From contig JAFSWC010000085.1 of the NCBI GenBank assembly GCA_017444665.1, positions 62,001 through 126,000 of the forward strand: DNA of 64,000 nucleotides. Direction: 5' to 3'. Both the position numbers and the translations under genes were made by a program. The stretch comes from Oscillospiraceae bacterium. GTDB lineage: Bacteria; Bacillota; Clostridia; Oscillospirales; Oscillospiraceae. Under the pieces are notes generated by a model. That model saw only the letters and a program-made list of their open reading frames with translations. It ran no database searches and was not told the DNA's origin. The stretch's first letter is position 1; the number at the start of each line of letters is the position of its first letter. Shown here piece by piece: positions 25,971 to 33,729 of the stretch.

Positions 25971-26815
25971 GAAAGGTCCCTCAATTCATAACTTCTCTTT
26001 CCGTCGCGCATACGGATTAAAACCGCCTTTTGAAACACGCCCTTGTCAAGCAGCCTTCGATAACTGTCTCTTTTCCTCAGATCGTCGGGATCTGCCGCAT
26101 GCGCCGTTGCCAGCACGCCTGTCCCGCAGCCGAAAATTTCTTCAACGGCCAGGACGTCCCCCGGGGCTGTTATCTCATCTGCGGCAATGATCTGCGGCGT
26201 CATCGACCGGAGAAGCAGCAGCGCGCCTTTGAGCTTATCTATCCCGGATATGACGTCGCTGCATTCTCCCAGGTCATATATATGCCCCGAAAGCTCTCCT
26301 CTTTCATCTATAATCCCGATCCGGCGGCCGGAGTTGGAAAGGATACGGACAATATCGCGCAGCGCAGTCGTTTTTCCGCCTCCGGGCGGCGATAAGATCA
26401 AGGTGTTTGAAAAAGGCTGTGCCTTCAGTTTTTCGGTGATTTCAGGACATATGTCTCTGCATTCCCGCGCCATTCGCACACAAAGCGAAGAATAATGTGT
26501 GAAACCCGTTCCTTTCCCGTCCGATACCGCCTGTCCGCACACGCCGATTCGCAACGCGCCGTGGCAGAAGTATCCCTGCTTAATGGCTTGAGACGCACTG
26601 TACAGAGACGCTCCCGTCGCTTTCTGCAGCACTTTCTGCAGATCTTCTTCTCGGACAGGAGGCAGTGAAAGTCGGTGTTCCTTTCCGCCATAGACAATCG
26701 AAGGCGGTCTTCCCATTCTCATCCGCAGCTCTTCCGGGTCAAAAGATCTGTATCCTTCCATGGCGCGTACCATCTCGGACGGGACCAAAGACAGCATTTC
26801 CTCATATGGATCCAA
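25964..26815 (-). CDS. spoIIIAA: stage III sporulation protein AA, secretion-type ATPase
   Basis: Cytoplasmic ATPase of the SpoIIIA machine (283 aa), related to VirB11/GspE ATPases. The Walker A PPGGGKTT lies near residue 142, and a Walker B-like IIAADEIT near 212. Two starts are possible. TTG at 26815 has AAGG 8 nt upstream and is preferred; GTG at 26824 overlaps the ribosome site and would add three residues. It is the first gene of the complete AA-AH operon, behind a sigma-E-like promoter. Confidence 0.94.
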   Translation of the reverse strand: MDPYEEMLSLVPSEMVRAMEGYRSFDPEELRMRMGRPPSIVYGGKEHRLSLPPVREEDLQKVLQKATGASLYSASQAIKQGYFCHGALRIGVCGQAVSDGKGTGFTHYSSLCVRMARECRDICPEITEKLKAQPFSNTLILSPPGGGKTTALRDIVRILSNSGRRIGIIDERGELSGHIYDLGECSDVISGIDKLKGALLLLRSMTPQIIAADEITAPGDVLAVEEIFGCGTGVLATAHAADPDDLRKRDSYRRLLDKGVFQKAVLIRMRDGKRSYELRDLSC

Positions 26816-26835
26816 GCATCTCACCTTCCGTGGAC

Positions 26836-26863
26836 AATATATGTGGGGGTCCCGGAAATATTC
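26836..26863 (-). promoter_or_regulatory. sigma-E-like promoter of spoIIIA
   Basis: On the minus strand GAATATT (26857-26863), 13 bp, then CATATATT (26836-26843). This fits the mother-cell sigma-E consensus (kmATATT and CATAcanT), with a spacer one base shorter than usual. It lies about 21 bp upstream of the spoIIIAA start. Confidence 0.7.
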
Positions 26864-26892
26864 TTGAAAGTTGCAAGGCGTTGTGCTATGAT
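26864..26892 (+). promoter_or_regulatory. promoter of membrane protein 26927
   Basis: TTGAAA (26864-26869), 17 bp, TATGAT (26887-26892). It is divergent from and directly adjacent to the spoIIIA promoter. Confidence 0.7.
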
Positions 26893-26926
26893 GCTTGAGA
26901 CAAGATAAACACGGAGGTCGATCTCT

Positions 26927-27397
26927 ATGGCTATGAAAATCATGTGGGCGGCCGCGATTTTTTTCGGCGGCTGGCTTTTCTTCTATCTTTTTGGAAGACA
27001 GCTTGTTTTTAATTTTTCAGCCGCTTATCCAATGATCAAAAAAATGCGCGAGCAGGATAAAGACCTGATCGCGCCCGGCGCAGATAAATATACGAACATT
27101 TCCGTGCTGGTCTGCGTTGTTACCTTTGCTATTGTTGTCGCTATCGTGATCCGCTTCTGCCCGTTGTATCTGAAGATAAGCTTCGCTGTCGGCGCCCTTT
27201 CCGCTCTGCTTATGTACCTTCCTCATTCCAAGGTCAGCGATCGCAGCACGTTCGATTTGTTTTGCTCGGCCTATTCCCGCTTCGTCCCCGACGACGAACT
27301 ACGCACCGCGATGTACAATCGCAAGCCGAAGCAAATCCGCAATCGCGTTCGTGAAATGGGTTTTGATCCCTCCTTTGTCCCGACTTTTTCGGAATAA
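26927..27397 (+). CDS. hypothetical three-helix membrane protein
   Basis: No family recognised (156 aa). One transmembrane helix at about 5-25, two more at about 60-78 and 82-98, then a cytoplasmic-looking basic C-terminal tail. GGAGG precedes the ATG. It has its own promoter divergent from spoIIIA and a strong terminator, so it is a single-gene transcript. Confidence 0.75.
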   Translation: MAMKIMWAAAIFFGGWLFFYLFGRQLVFNFSAAYPMIKKMREQDKDLIAPGADKYTNISVLVCVVTFAIVVAIVIRFCPLYLKISFAVGALSALLMYLPHSKVSDRSTFDLFCSAYSRFVPDDELRTAMYNRKPKQIRNRVREMGFDPSFVPTFSE

Positions 27398-27412
27398 TGC
27401 TTTATTAATATA

Positions 27413-27446
27413 AAAAAGTTCACGGTATTCATACCGTGAACTTTTT
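27413..27446. terminator. bidirectional terminator
   Basis: A 15-bp perfect stem (27413-27427 with 27432-27446) and TTCA loop with A- and T-runs at both ends, between convergent genes. Confidence 0.92.
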
Positions 27447-27456
27447 GTTTGTTTTT

Positions 27457-29886
27457 CTATTTGCACAGCCTACGGATCATGCGCAGGACACGGCTGCCGC
27501 TGCTTTCAAGCTTGCTTCGTGACAGCGATCCGTCTTGTAAAGCTTTGAGCACAGCCTTATAGTCGCCTCTGTTGCCCGGCATAAACAGATCGCCGCCGGC
27601 CGCCGCTACGTTTTGTGCCTGCGCCTTTGGATAACGTCCTCCCAGGCTCGGCATATTCATGACCCAGTCGGTCATGACAATGCCCTGATATCCGCTTTCC
27701 GCACGGAGAAAGTCCTCCGTCAGTCCTTTGAGTTCCGAACTGTGCACGCCGTTGATCAGATTATATGAAGTCATCAGCGCGTGCGGCTGAGATTCCCGGA
27801 TGCAAATCGCAAAGCCCTTGAGATAGACCTCACGCAGCGTACGCTCGCTCAGACAGCTGGAATTGAAATAGCGGTTCAATTCCTGGTTGTTAGCGGCAAG
27901 ATGCTTGATCGTCGTTCCGCAGCCCGGATGTGCCTGAACGCCGTTCGTGATCGCGGCCGCCATCCGACCGCTCAGCAGCGGATCTTCGCTGAAGTATTCA
28001 AAATTACGGCCGCACAAAATGCTTCTGTGGATGTTCAGCGCCGGGGCCAGCCAGAGATGCACGCCGAATCGCTCCATCTCCTCTCCGACAAGATCGCCGC
28101 ACATGACAGCAAAATCCAGATCCCAGCTCTGCGCGATCGCCGTGCCGATCGGGATAGCGGTGCAATACTGGTGTTTGATCTCTTTTCCCTTCGGTACCTT
28201 TCCTCCGCCCAATACCAGCTTTGACAGGGATTTTGTGACAGGGCCCATCGCTTCAAGAATGCTTTCGGGAATCGTCGCGCCGCCGATCGGCCGGGCCAGT
28301 TGATTCTCCATATAATAATCGCGGGACAATCTCAGACCGGCCGGGCCGTCTGCCATGATAAGCGGTTTGATCCCCTTGTCCGAAAGCTTAGATGTCGTCT
28401 CGCCCGCTGCGCCCGCAACATGGCTTGCCGCGTCGCCGATGACAGAGCCGACTCCTCCCTTGTCCGAAAATGCGCCGACAAACAGGAAGGCAAGTTCACT
28501 GTCAGACAGTCCCTTTATCATCTCGTCGACAGCTTCCTCCCTGTCGTATTCTGTTACGTCCGCCTTGATGTCAGCCGCTGCAACGGTAAAGATCGGAAGA
28601 TCAGCGGGCAGCTGCTCGCGCGCAACACGCTCATAGCGTTTCTCCGTAAGCTCGGCCTTCGGGATGATTGCGCGAACTTTCTTCACAACTGCCTCTCCGT
28701 CAAGCGAAAGGATGCCGATCGGCGTCGTATCCGCACTGCTTGTTCCCAGGCGCAGGACGTACTCGCCCTGCTCCAGGATAAAGGCGTGGTGATCCTCGTC
28801 AAAAGAAGCAAGATCTTTCAAATCAAACGACAGGATAACCGCCGTGCTCTCGCCGGGAAGAAGCTCGCCCGTTTTGGCAAAAGCCGCAAGATCCTGATAC
28901 GGCTTTTTCAGCTTTCCCTCGGGTGTTGTTACGTAAAGCTGCACAACTTCGCGTCCCGGAAACTTTCCGATATTCGTTATCTCGGCGTATGCCGTGACTT
29001 CGGTACCTTTGACCTTCAGCGTCGATTCGCCCATCGCAAAATCAGTGTAAGACAGGCCAAAGCCGAACGGGAACATCGGTTTTTTCCCGACCGTATCAAA
29101 ATACCGGTATCCGACGTATACGCCTTCCTTATAGAACGTATCTTCCTTATCGCCGATCTCGATGTCCGGACAATAGTCCTCCCACGCGGCCCAGGTCGTC
29201 GTCAGCTTGCCGGACGGATAACTTTTTCCGAGCAAAACATCCGCCAGCGCAGAGCCCATTTCCGTCCCAAGCTGAGAAAGAACCAGAATGTTTCCGACCG
29301 AAAGAACCGGGCTGAGATCAACGGGTCCGCCGGCGTTGATAACAAGCATAAAGTGCTCGTACATCCGGTCCAGCGCAAGAATGTCGCGGATCTCACTTTT
29401 TGATAAAAGGACGTCCCCCGGTACGGCTCGGCGGTCATTTCCTTCGCCGGAAATACGGGATACAACATAAATCGACGCATCGGCACAGCAAACAAGCGGC
29501 AGATCATATTCCGGCTCCGGCATGACGGCTCCCATGGCGTACATGAGCATATTTATGCCGGCCTCACGCGCTTCCTGTTTCAACTGATTTCGAAAACGCT
29601 TTTTTGCCTTGGCGCGTTCGCGGTCATAGGCGTCAAGCCAGTTGCGCGTCGTTACGGTAAAGCCGGCCTCGGTCAATCCCTGCTCGATATTGACGAAAAA
29701 ACGGGAGTTTACTTCCCCCGATCCCGTCCCGCCCTTGACGCTGTTGCGCACGCCGCTGCCGTAGGCCGCGATTGAGGACGGGTATGAAAGCGGAAACGCT
29801 CCGTTTTTCTTCAGCAGGACCGTACATCCGCCAAGTCCGCCGCGAAGTTTGGAAAGATGCTCTTTTTCATAGGGATACAGTTCCAT
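27457..29886 (-). CDS. glycoside hydrolase family 3 with reversed domain order
   Basis: Beta-glucosidase-type GH3 enzyme (809 aa). The usual C-terminal alpha/beta sandwich comes first (about 10-260, with LLKKNGAFPL). An FnIII-like module follows (about 310-390, GREVVQLYV). The catalytic TIM barrel comes last (about 460-800), with KHLAANNQE and the nucleophile region VMTDW (about 752-756). Known GH3 enzymes of rumen Clostridia have this same reversed order. No signal peptide is visible, so it probably hydrolyses imported oligosaccharides. ATG at 29886 follows AAGGAG; a frame running further upstream into the YdcF gene is not supported. Confidence 0.9.
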   Translation of the reverse strand: MELYPYEKEHLSKLRGGLGGCTVLLKKNGAFPLSYPSSIAAYGSGVRNSVKGGTGSGEVNSRFFVNIEQGLTEAGFTVTTRNWLDAYDRERAKAKKRFRNQLKQEAREAGINMLMYAMGAVMPEPEYDLPLVCCADASIYVVSRISGEGNDRRAVPGDVLLSKSEIRDILALDRMYEHFMLVINAGGPVDLSPVLSVGNILVLSQLGTEMGSALADVLLGKSYPSGKLTTTWAAWEDYCPDIEIGDKEDTFYKEGVYVGYRYFDTVGKKPMFPFGFGLSYTDFAMGESTLKVKGTEVTAYAEITNIGKFPGREVVQLYVTTPEGKLKKPYQDLAAFAKTGELLPGESTAVILSFDLKDLASFDEDHHAFILEQGEYVLRLGTSSADTTPIGILSLDGEAVVKKVRAIIPKAELTEKRYERVAREQLPADLPIFTVAAADIKADVTEYDREEAVDEMIKGLSDSELAFLFVGAFSDKGGVGSVIGDAASHVAGAAGETTSKLSDKGIKPLIMADGPAGLRLSRDYYMENQLARPIGGATIPESILEAMGPVTKSLSKLVLGGGKVPKGKEIKHQYCTAIPIGTAIAQSWDLDFAVMCGDLVGEEMERFGVHLWLAPALNIHRSILCGRNFEYFSEDPLLSGRMAAAITNGVQAHPGCGTTIKHLAANNQELNRYFNSSCLSERTLREVYLKGFAICIRESQPHALMTSYNLINGVHSSELKGLTEDFLRAESGYQGIVMTDWVMNMPSLGGRYPKAQAQNVAAAGGDLFMPGNRGDYKAVLKALQDGSLSRSKLESSGSRVLRMIRRLCK

Positions 29887-29909
29887 AAAGCCTACTCCTT
29901 TTCTTCTGG

Positions 29910-30920
29910 TTATAATATGCCGAGAATATGCCGCGCCCCGACCAGCAGGACGAAAAAAACGAGAAATCCAAACATGGACCCGAGAAGGCAGCGTTTTCTG
30001 CGAAATACCGCGGCAAATTCCCGGATGACAGCATTCGGCCAATAATACGCCGCCACAGGAGAGCCGAAGCCTTTGCAGGGTATCGACAGCTCGTGCGCCT
30101 GCATAAGACAGCGAAACAAATGATAATTGCTTGTGACAAGAGCAAGGCGTGAGTGTGGGACTTTCGATAGCAGTTTCCATGAAAAATGCAGATTTTCTTC
30201 CGTGGAATGGCTGCGGTCCTCCAAAACGATATGTTCATCCGGCACGCCCTGTTCGCAGAGATAGCGCCGCATCGCTTTGGCCTCGGTAATCGTTTCGTCG
30301 TCCCCTCTTCCGCCGCTGAGAACAATCAAAGGCTTGTCTGCGCCGTAATGATACAGCCACAGTGCCGTCTCGAGGCGTTCTGCCAGGATCCTTGAGATCT
30401 GATCGCCGTGGATCAGCGCGCAGCCGTGGACGATGATCGCGTCAAAGACCTCAGGACGCGAGAAAGAAGGCAGGATCAGAACGTACAGCAGAAAAGAAAT
30501 CAAAAGAAGAGAAACCCATGACAGCAGGGAAAGAATAAAAAGCGATCCGATTCCAGGCCCCAACAGTCCTTTTCTCATAAGGATAAGCCCTGCCGCACCT
30601 CCGATGGCAAACAAAACGCCGGAAAAGAAGGGAACGCATCGGACAAGGCTGACCGATTCACGTCTGATCATAGCAGCGCCGCTCCACAGCAGAGCCGCAG
30701 AAACGAACAGGAGCAAACAAAAACAGATTTGAAAAAAGACATCCGGTATCTTCCCGATCTCGGAAGAAAAGAAAGATGACACCGTCAACGACAAAAAAGA
30801 AACAAAAAAAGCGAGGAGCAGACAATTCCGCAACCGAAAGGGTTGTTTTTTTGCGGAAAGAAAGAAAACGGGCAGACAGAATACCGCTAGCAGCGCAAAA
30901 AACAAGGCATTTCGGTGCAT
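29910..30920 (-). CDS. YdcF family (DUF218) membrane protein
   Basis: SanA/ElyC/YdcF-type protein (336 aa). Four or five N-terminal transmembrane helices (about 1-165) precede the DUF218 domain (about 172-310), which shows IIVHGC, LSGGRGDDETITEA, LEDRSHSTEENL and TSNYH. A last helix lies at about 312-332. Members are linked to envelope or undecaprenyl-carrier homeostasis, but the reaction is unknown. It is 23 nt ahead of the GH3 gene and is probably co-transcribed. Confidence 0.88.
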   Translation of the reverse strand: MHRNALFFALLAVFCLPVFFLSAKKQPFRLRNCLLLAFFVSFLSLTVSSFFSSEIGKIPDVFFQICFCLLLFVSAALLWSGAAMIRRESVSLVRCVPFFSGVLFAIGGAAGLILMRKGLLGPGIGSLFILSLLSWVSLLLISFLLYVLILPSFSRPEVFDAIIVHGCALIHGDQISRILAERLETALWLYHYGADKPLIVLSGGRGDDETITEAKAMRRYLCEQGVPDEHIVLEDRSHSTEENLHFSWKLLSKVPHSRLALVTSNYHLFRCLMQAHELSIPCKGFGSPVAAYYWPNAVIREFAAVFRRKRCLLGSMFGFLVFFVLLVGARHILGIL

Positions 30921-31023
30921 GCACGGTCTTCTCCTTCCGTTTTTTCTTATTATAACAGAGTTTCCCGCGGCTGAAAAGAATAAAACGAACCATTTTTCAG
31001 TGATCGATTTGTTTCAAGATAAC

Positions 31024-31055
31024 AAAAAGCCCCGTATTCAGATCGAATACAGGGC
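31024..31055 (-). terminator. terminator of tRNA-Thr
   Basis: On the minus strand GCCCTGTATTC pairs with GAATACGGGGC (31029-31039 with 31045-31055, one G-U), followed by TTTTTG. Confidence 0.88.
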
Positions 31056-31062
31056 ATTTTGC

Positions 31063-31138
31063 TGGAGCTGGCAATGTGACTCGAACACACGACCTGCTGA
31101 TTACGAATCAGCTGCTCTACCGACTGAGCTATGCCAGC
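31063..31138 (-). tRNA. tRNA-Thr (anticodon CGT)
   Basis: A 76-nt cloverleaf on the minus strand. The acceptor stem GCTGGCA/TGCCAGC is followed by discriminator T and an encoded CCA. The D-arm has AGCTCAGTCGGTAGAGC, the anticodon stem GCTGA/TCAGC encloses loop TTCGTAA, and the T-arm contains GTTCGAGTC. CGT reads the threonine codon ACG. Confidence 0.97.
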
Positions 31139-31549
31139 ATACAAACAAAGTTTCTTTTTCGCCGCAAGCGGTATTGTAGCATAAAAGGATCGTCAAGTCA
31201 ACAAAGAAAAACATTAATTACGATTTGTATAAGCGTGTTACTTTTTTATGATTTGTCAAAAAATGACGCTGGAATTTGGTTAATATTTTGCGTCTTTCAA
31301 GTTGAATAACAGACTTTTAACAGGAACAATTTGCAGTTAATCGGTAAAAAAAGAGTTACATAATCTGAAAATATAATTTGTTTGCAAATAGTTATCAACA
31401 TTTCCAACAGCTTTTTCAACATGCAAAAAAGCTTGGTATTTCAACTATTTTGTCAAACAAACCAAAAAAATGTCGAAACCGCTAATGAAATAAGGTTACA
31501 AAAAAGAAACACATTTCAGTTTACATAATTGAAGATTCCGCCCTTTAAC
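31139..31549. other. AT-rich gene-free stretch
   Basis: About 410 bp with markedly lower GC than the flanks. It holds the tRNA promoter at its left end. The rest has many A/T runs, one DnaA-box-like TTATCAACA (31392-31400) and no credible ORF, tRNA or hairpin-T-run. Its role is not evident. Confidence 0.5.
31173..31201 (-). promoter_or_regulatory. promoter of tRNA-Thr
   Basis: Minus-strand TTGACT (31196-31201), 17 bp, TACAAT (31173-31178), placing the start about 28 nt before the mature 5' end. Confidence 0.8.
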
Positions 31550-32224
31550 TCAAAGGTAGCCTGATTGGGCAAAAGATACATAATCTCCGTCTGCGACAAG
31601 GATATGATCCTTCAGCTGAATGTCCATCAAGCCAAGCGCATGTTTCAGTTCATAGGTAAAGGCCCTGTCCTCCGTAGACGGAAGCGCAAAGCCCGCCGGA
31701 TGATTGTGTGCCAAAACGACGCTTGTGCTGTGAGATCTCATCGCAATGTCGACGATCTTGCGTATACTGACGTTTACCGTTGAAAGCGTGCCGGATGCAA
31801 TCTCGCCGCAGCTGATGATCGCGCCCCGTCCGTTAAGACACATCAGATAGACCTTCTCCGTTCTTTCATACCGCAGGATCGGGACGAGGTATTTTCCGGC
31901 GTCGGAGGAGGAAAAGATATAATTCGTTTCCTTGTTCGGAGATGTGACATACCGCTGCAGTGCTTCGCGAACGACCTCGATAAAAAGCGCCGCGTTGTCT
32001 CCGATCCCGGGGACGTTTACCAGATCCCCCGCCGGGGCGTCCAGGACCCCGCGGATCGTTCCGTACCGTTCCAGCAAGGCATGAGCCAATTCATTGGTGT
32101 CCCGGCGCGGGATCGCATAATACAGCAGCATTTCAAGAAACTGGATATCGTTCATCCCAAGGCCGCCGTGTTCGGAAAACTGTTTTTTCAATCTGTTGCG
32201 GTGGCCTTCATGTACTCCGGTCAT
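31550..32224 (-). CDS. radC: RadC family JAB-domain protein
   Basis: RadC-like protein (224 aa). An N-terminal helix-hairpin-helix region (about 1-95, with VPGIGDNAA) is followed by a JAMM metal site AHNHPAGFALPSTED (about 172-186). The role is uncertain: early claims of a repair function were not upheld in other bacteria. It is the last gene of the uvrB-polA-rimI-tsaD-radC run, 28 nt after tsaD. GGAG precedes the ATG. Confidence 0.92.
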   Translation of the reverse strand: MTGVHEGHRNRLKKQFSEHGGLGMNDIQFLEMLLYYAIPRRDTNELAHALLERYGTIRGVLDAPAGDLVNVPGIGDNAALFIEVVREALQRYVTSPNKETNYIFSSSDAGKYLVPILRYERTEKVYLMCLNGRGAIISCGEIASGTLSTVNVSIRKIVDIAMRSHSTSVVLAHNHPAGFALPSTEDRAFTYELKHALGLMDIQLKDHILVADGDYVSFAQSGYL

Positions 32225-32252
32225 CGTCCGCTCTCCTTTTTGAATGGTCCCG

Positions 32253-33272
32253 TTATTTCCCGTAAACAGCGTTCAGATCCATCGTGGCATAGGCGTTCAG
32301 ATCGCTGCCGGCACGCGCACCGGCCAGGTATTCATAATAGCCCTGTGCGCCTATCATGGCGCCGTTGTCCCCGCAAAGCTTCAGCGGCGGGACATACAGC
32401 AAAAGGCCGTTTTTCTCCGCTGCAGCCTTGAAGTCGGCGCGGATGCGCGAGTTTGCCGCTACGCCGCCTGCCACGACAAGCTTGTTTCTTCCTTTTTCTT
32501 TTGCCGCGGCTATCGTACGCGGGACAAGGCTGTCGCTGACCGCCTTGGTAAATGACGCCGCAAGCGAGGCGCGGTCGATCTCTTCTCCCTTTTGTTCGGC
32601 ATTGTGGACAAGGTTGATCACCGCGGTCTTCAGTCCGGAAAAGCTCATGTCGTACGGATGATCCGCCACATGTGCGATCGGGAAAACATACTTGCCGTCA
32701 TCGCCGCCCTTTGATAATTCGTCGATCGGTCTTCCGCCCGGATAAGGCAGTCCCAGGACACGCGCTGTTTTGTCAAAGCACTCGCCGGCCGCGTCGTCGC
32801 GCGTCTGGCCAAGGATCTCCATATCGGTATAATCCTTCACATCGACAAGCAGCGTGTTGCCCCCTGAAATCGCCAGACAGAGAAACGGCGGCTCCAATTC
32901 GGGGTATGCCAGATAATTTGCCGCAATATGCCCGCGGATATGGTGCACCGGGATAAGAGGCACGTTCAATGCCAGCGCCGCGGCTTTGGCAAAATTGACG
33001 CCGACCAGCACCGCGCCGATCAGCCCCGGCGCGTAAGAAACCGCTACGGCGTCGATATCCTTTTTCGATATGCCCGCCGCCTCGATCGCCCGCTGCGTCA
33101 GAAGCGAGATCGACTCCACATGGCAGCGCGATGCGATCTCCGGCACAACGCCGCCGTAAACGGCATGCAGATCCGCCTGGGAAAAGATCTGGTCTGTCAG
33201 GATCTTTCGGCCGTCTTCCACCACGGCGACGGCGGTTTCATCACAGGTGGATTCAAATGCAAGTATCTTCAT
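32253..33272 (-). CDS. tsaD: tRNA N6-adenosine threonylcarbamoyltransferase
   Basis: Transfers the threonylcarbamoyl group to A37 of ANN-decoding tRNAs (339 aa). The metal site HIRGHIAAN (His about 110 and 114) and the ASKHA ATP-binding segments, including SGGNTLLV and VAGGVAANSRIR, are present. It overlaps rimI by 20 nt. tsaB and tsaE, usually neighbours, are absent from this window. Confidence 0.96.
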   Translation of the reverse strand: MKILAFESTCDETAVAVVEDGRKILTDQIFSQADLHAVYGGVVPEIASRCHVESISLLTQRAIEAAGISKKDIDAVAVSYAPGLIGAVLVGVNFAKAAALALNVPLIPVHHIRGHIAANYLAYPELEPPFLCLAISGGNTLLVDVKDYTDMEILGQTRDDAAGECFDKTARVLGLPYPGGRPIDELSKGGDDGKYVFPIAHVADHPYDMSFSGLKTAVINLVHNAEQKGEEIDRASLAASFTKAVSDSLVPRTIAAAKEKGRNKLVVAGGVAANSRIRADFKAAAEKNGLLLYVPPLKLCGDNGAMIGAQGYYEYLAGARAGSDLNAYATMDLNAVYGK

Positions 33273-33729
33273 GGTCTTTTTCTTCCTTGTTGAAAAATAG
33301 CGTCATCAGGACAGCGTCCTCCCTCGGACGCTCATAATAGTTCTTTCTCTTTCCGACCGGAGCGAACCCTGCCCCGGAATAGAGCGCGATCGCGCCGTCG
33401 TTATGCTCGCGCACCTCAAGCGTGACGAAACTGAGTTCTCTCGTCTCAGCTCTGCGGAGCATTTCCTTTACCAGCATACGGCCGATCCCCTTCCGCCTGG
33501 CCGGTGCCGATACGGCAACGTTGGAGATATAGCCCTCGTCAAGGACGCACATCATCCCGATATACCCGACGACGGCGCCGTCTTCCTCTGCGACAAGAAA
33601 TTCATGTCTCTCGTCCGGAAGCTCACCGCGAAGCTGCTCGCGGGTCCAGGGCAGAGAAAAACATTCGTCTTCAAGCGCTGAGAGCGCGTCAAGATCCTTC
33701 TCCTCCGCGTTTCGGATCAACACGTCCAT
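33253..33729 (-). CDS. rimI: ribosomal protein S18 alanine N-acetyltransferase
   Basis: GNAT acetyltransferase (158 aa) with the acetyl-CoA loop RRKGIGRMLV (about 80-89) and the C-terminal NGAIALYSGAGF-like segment. Placement directly before tsaD supports RimI identity. It abuts polA with no gap and overlaps tsaD. Confidence 0.9.
   Translation of the reverse strand: MDVLIRNAEEKDLDALSALEDECFSLPWTREQLRGELPDERHEFLVAEEDGAVVGYIGMMCVLDEGYISNVAVSAPARRKGIGRMLVKEMLRRAETRELSFVTLEVREHNDGAIALYSGAGFAPVGKRKNYYERPREDAVLMTLFFNKEEKDHEDTCI

Noticed and set aside
31392..31400. Possible replication origin (DnaA-box-like TTATCAACA in AT-rich DNA)
   Set aside because: Only one imperfect box, no cluster and no dnaA, dnaN or rpmH nearby.
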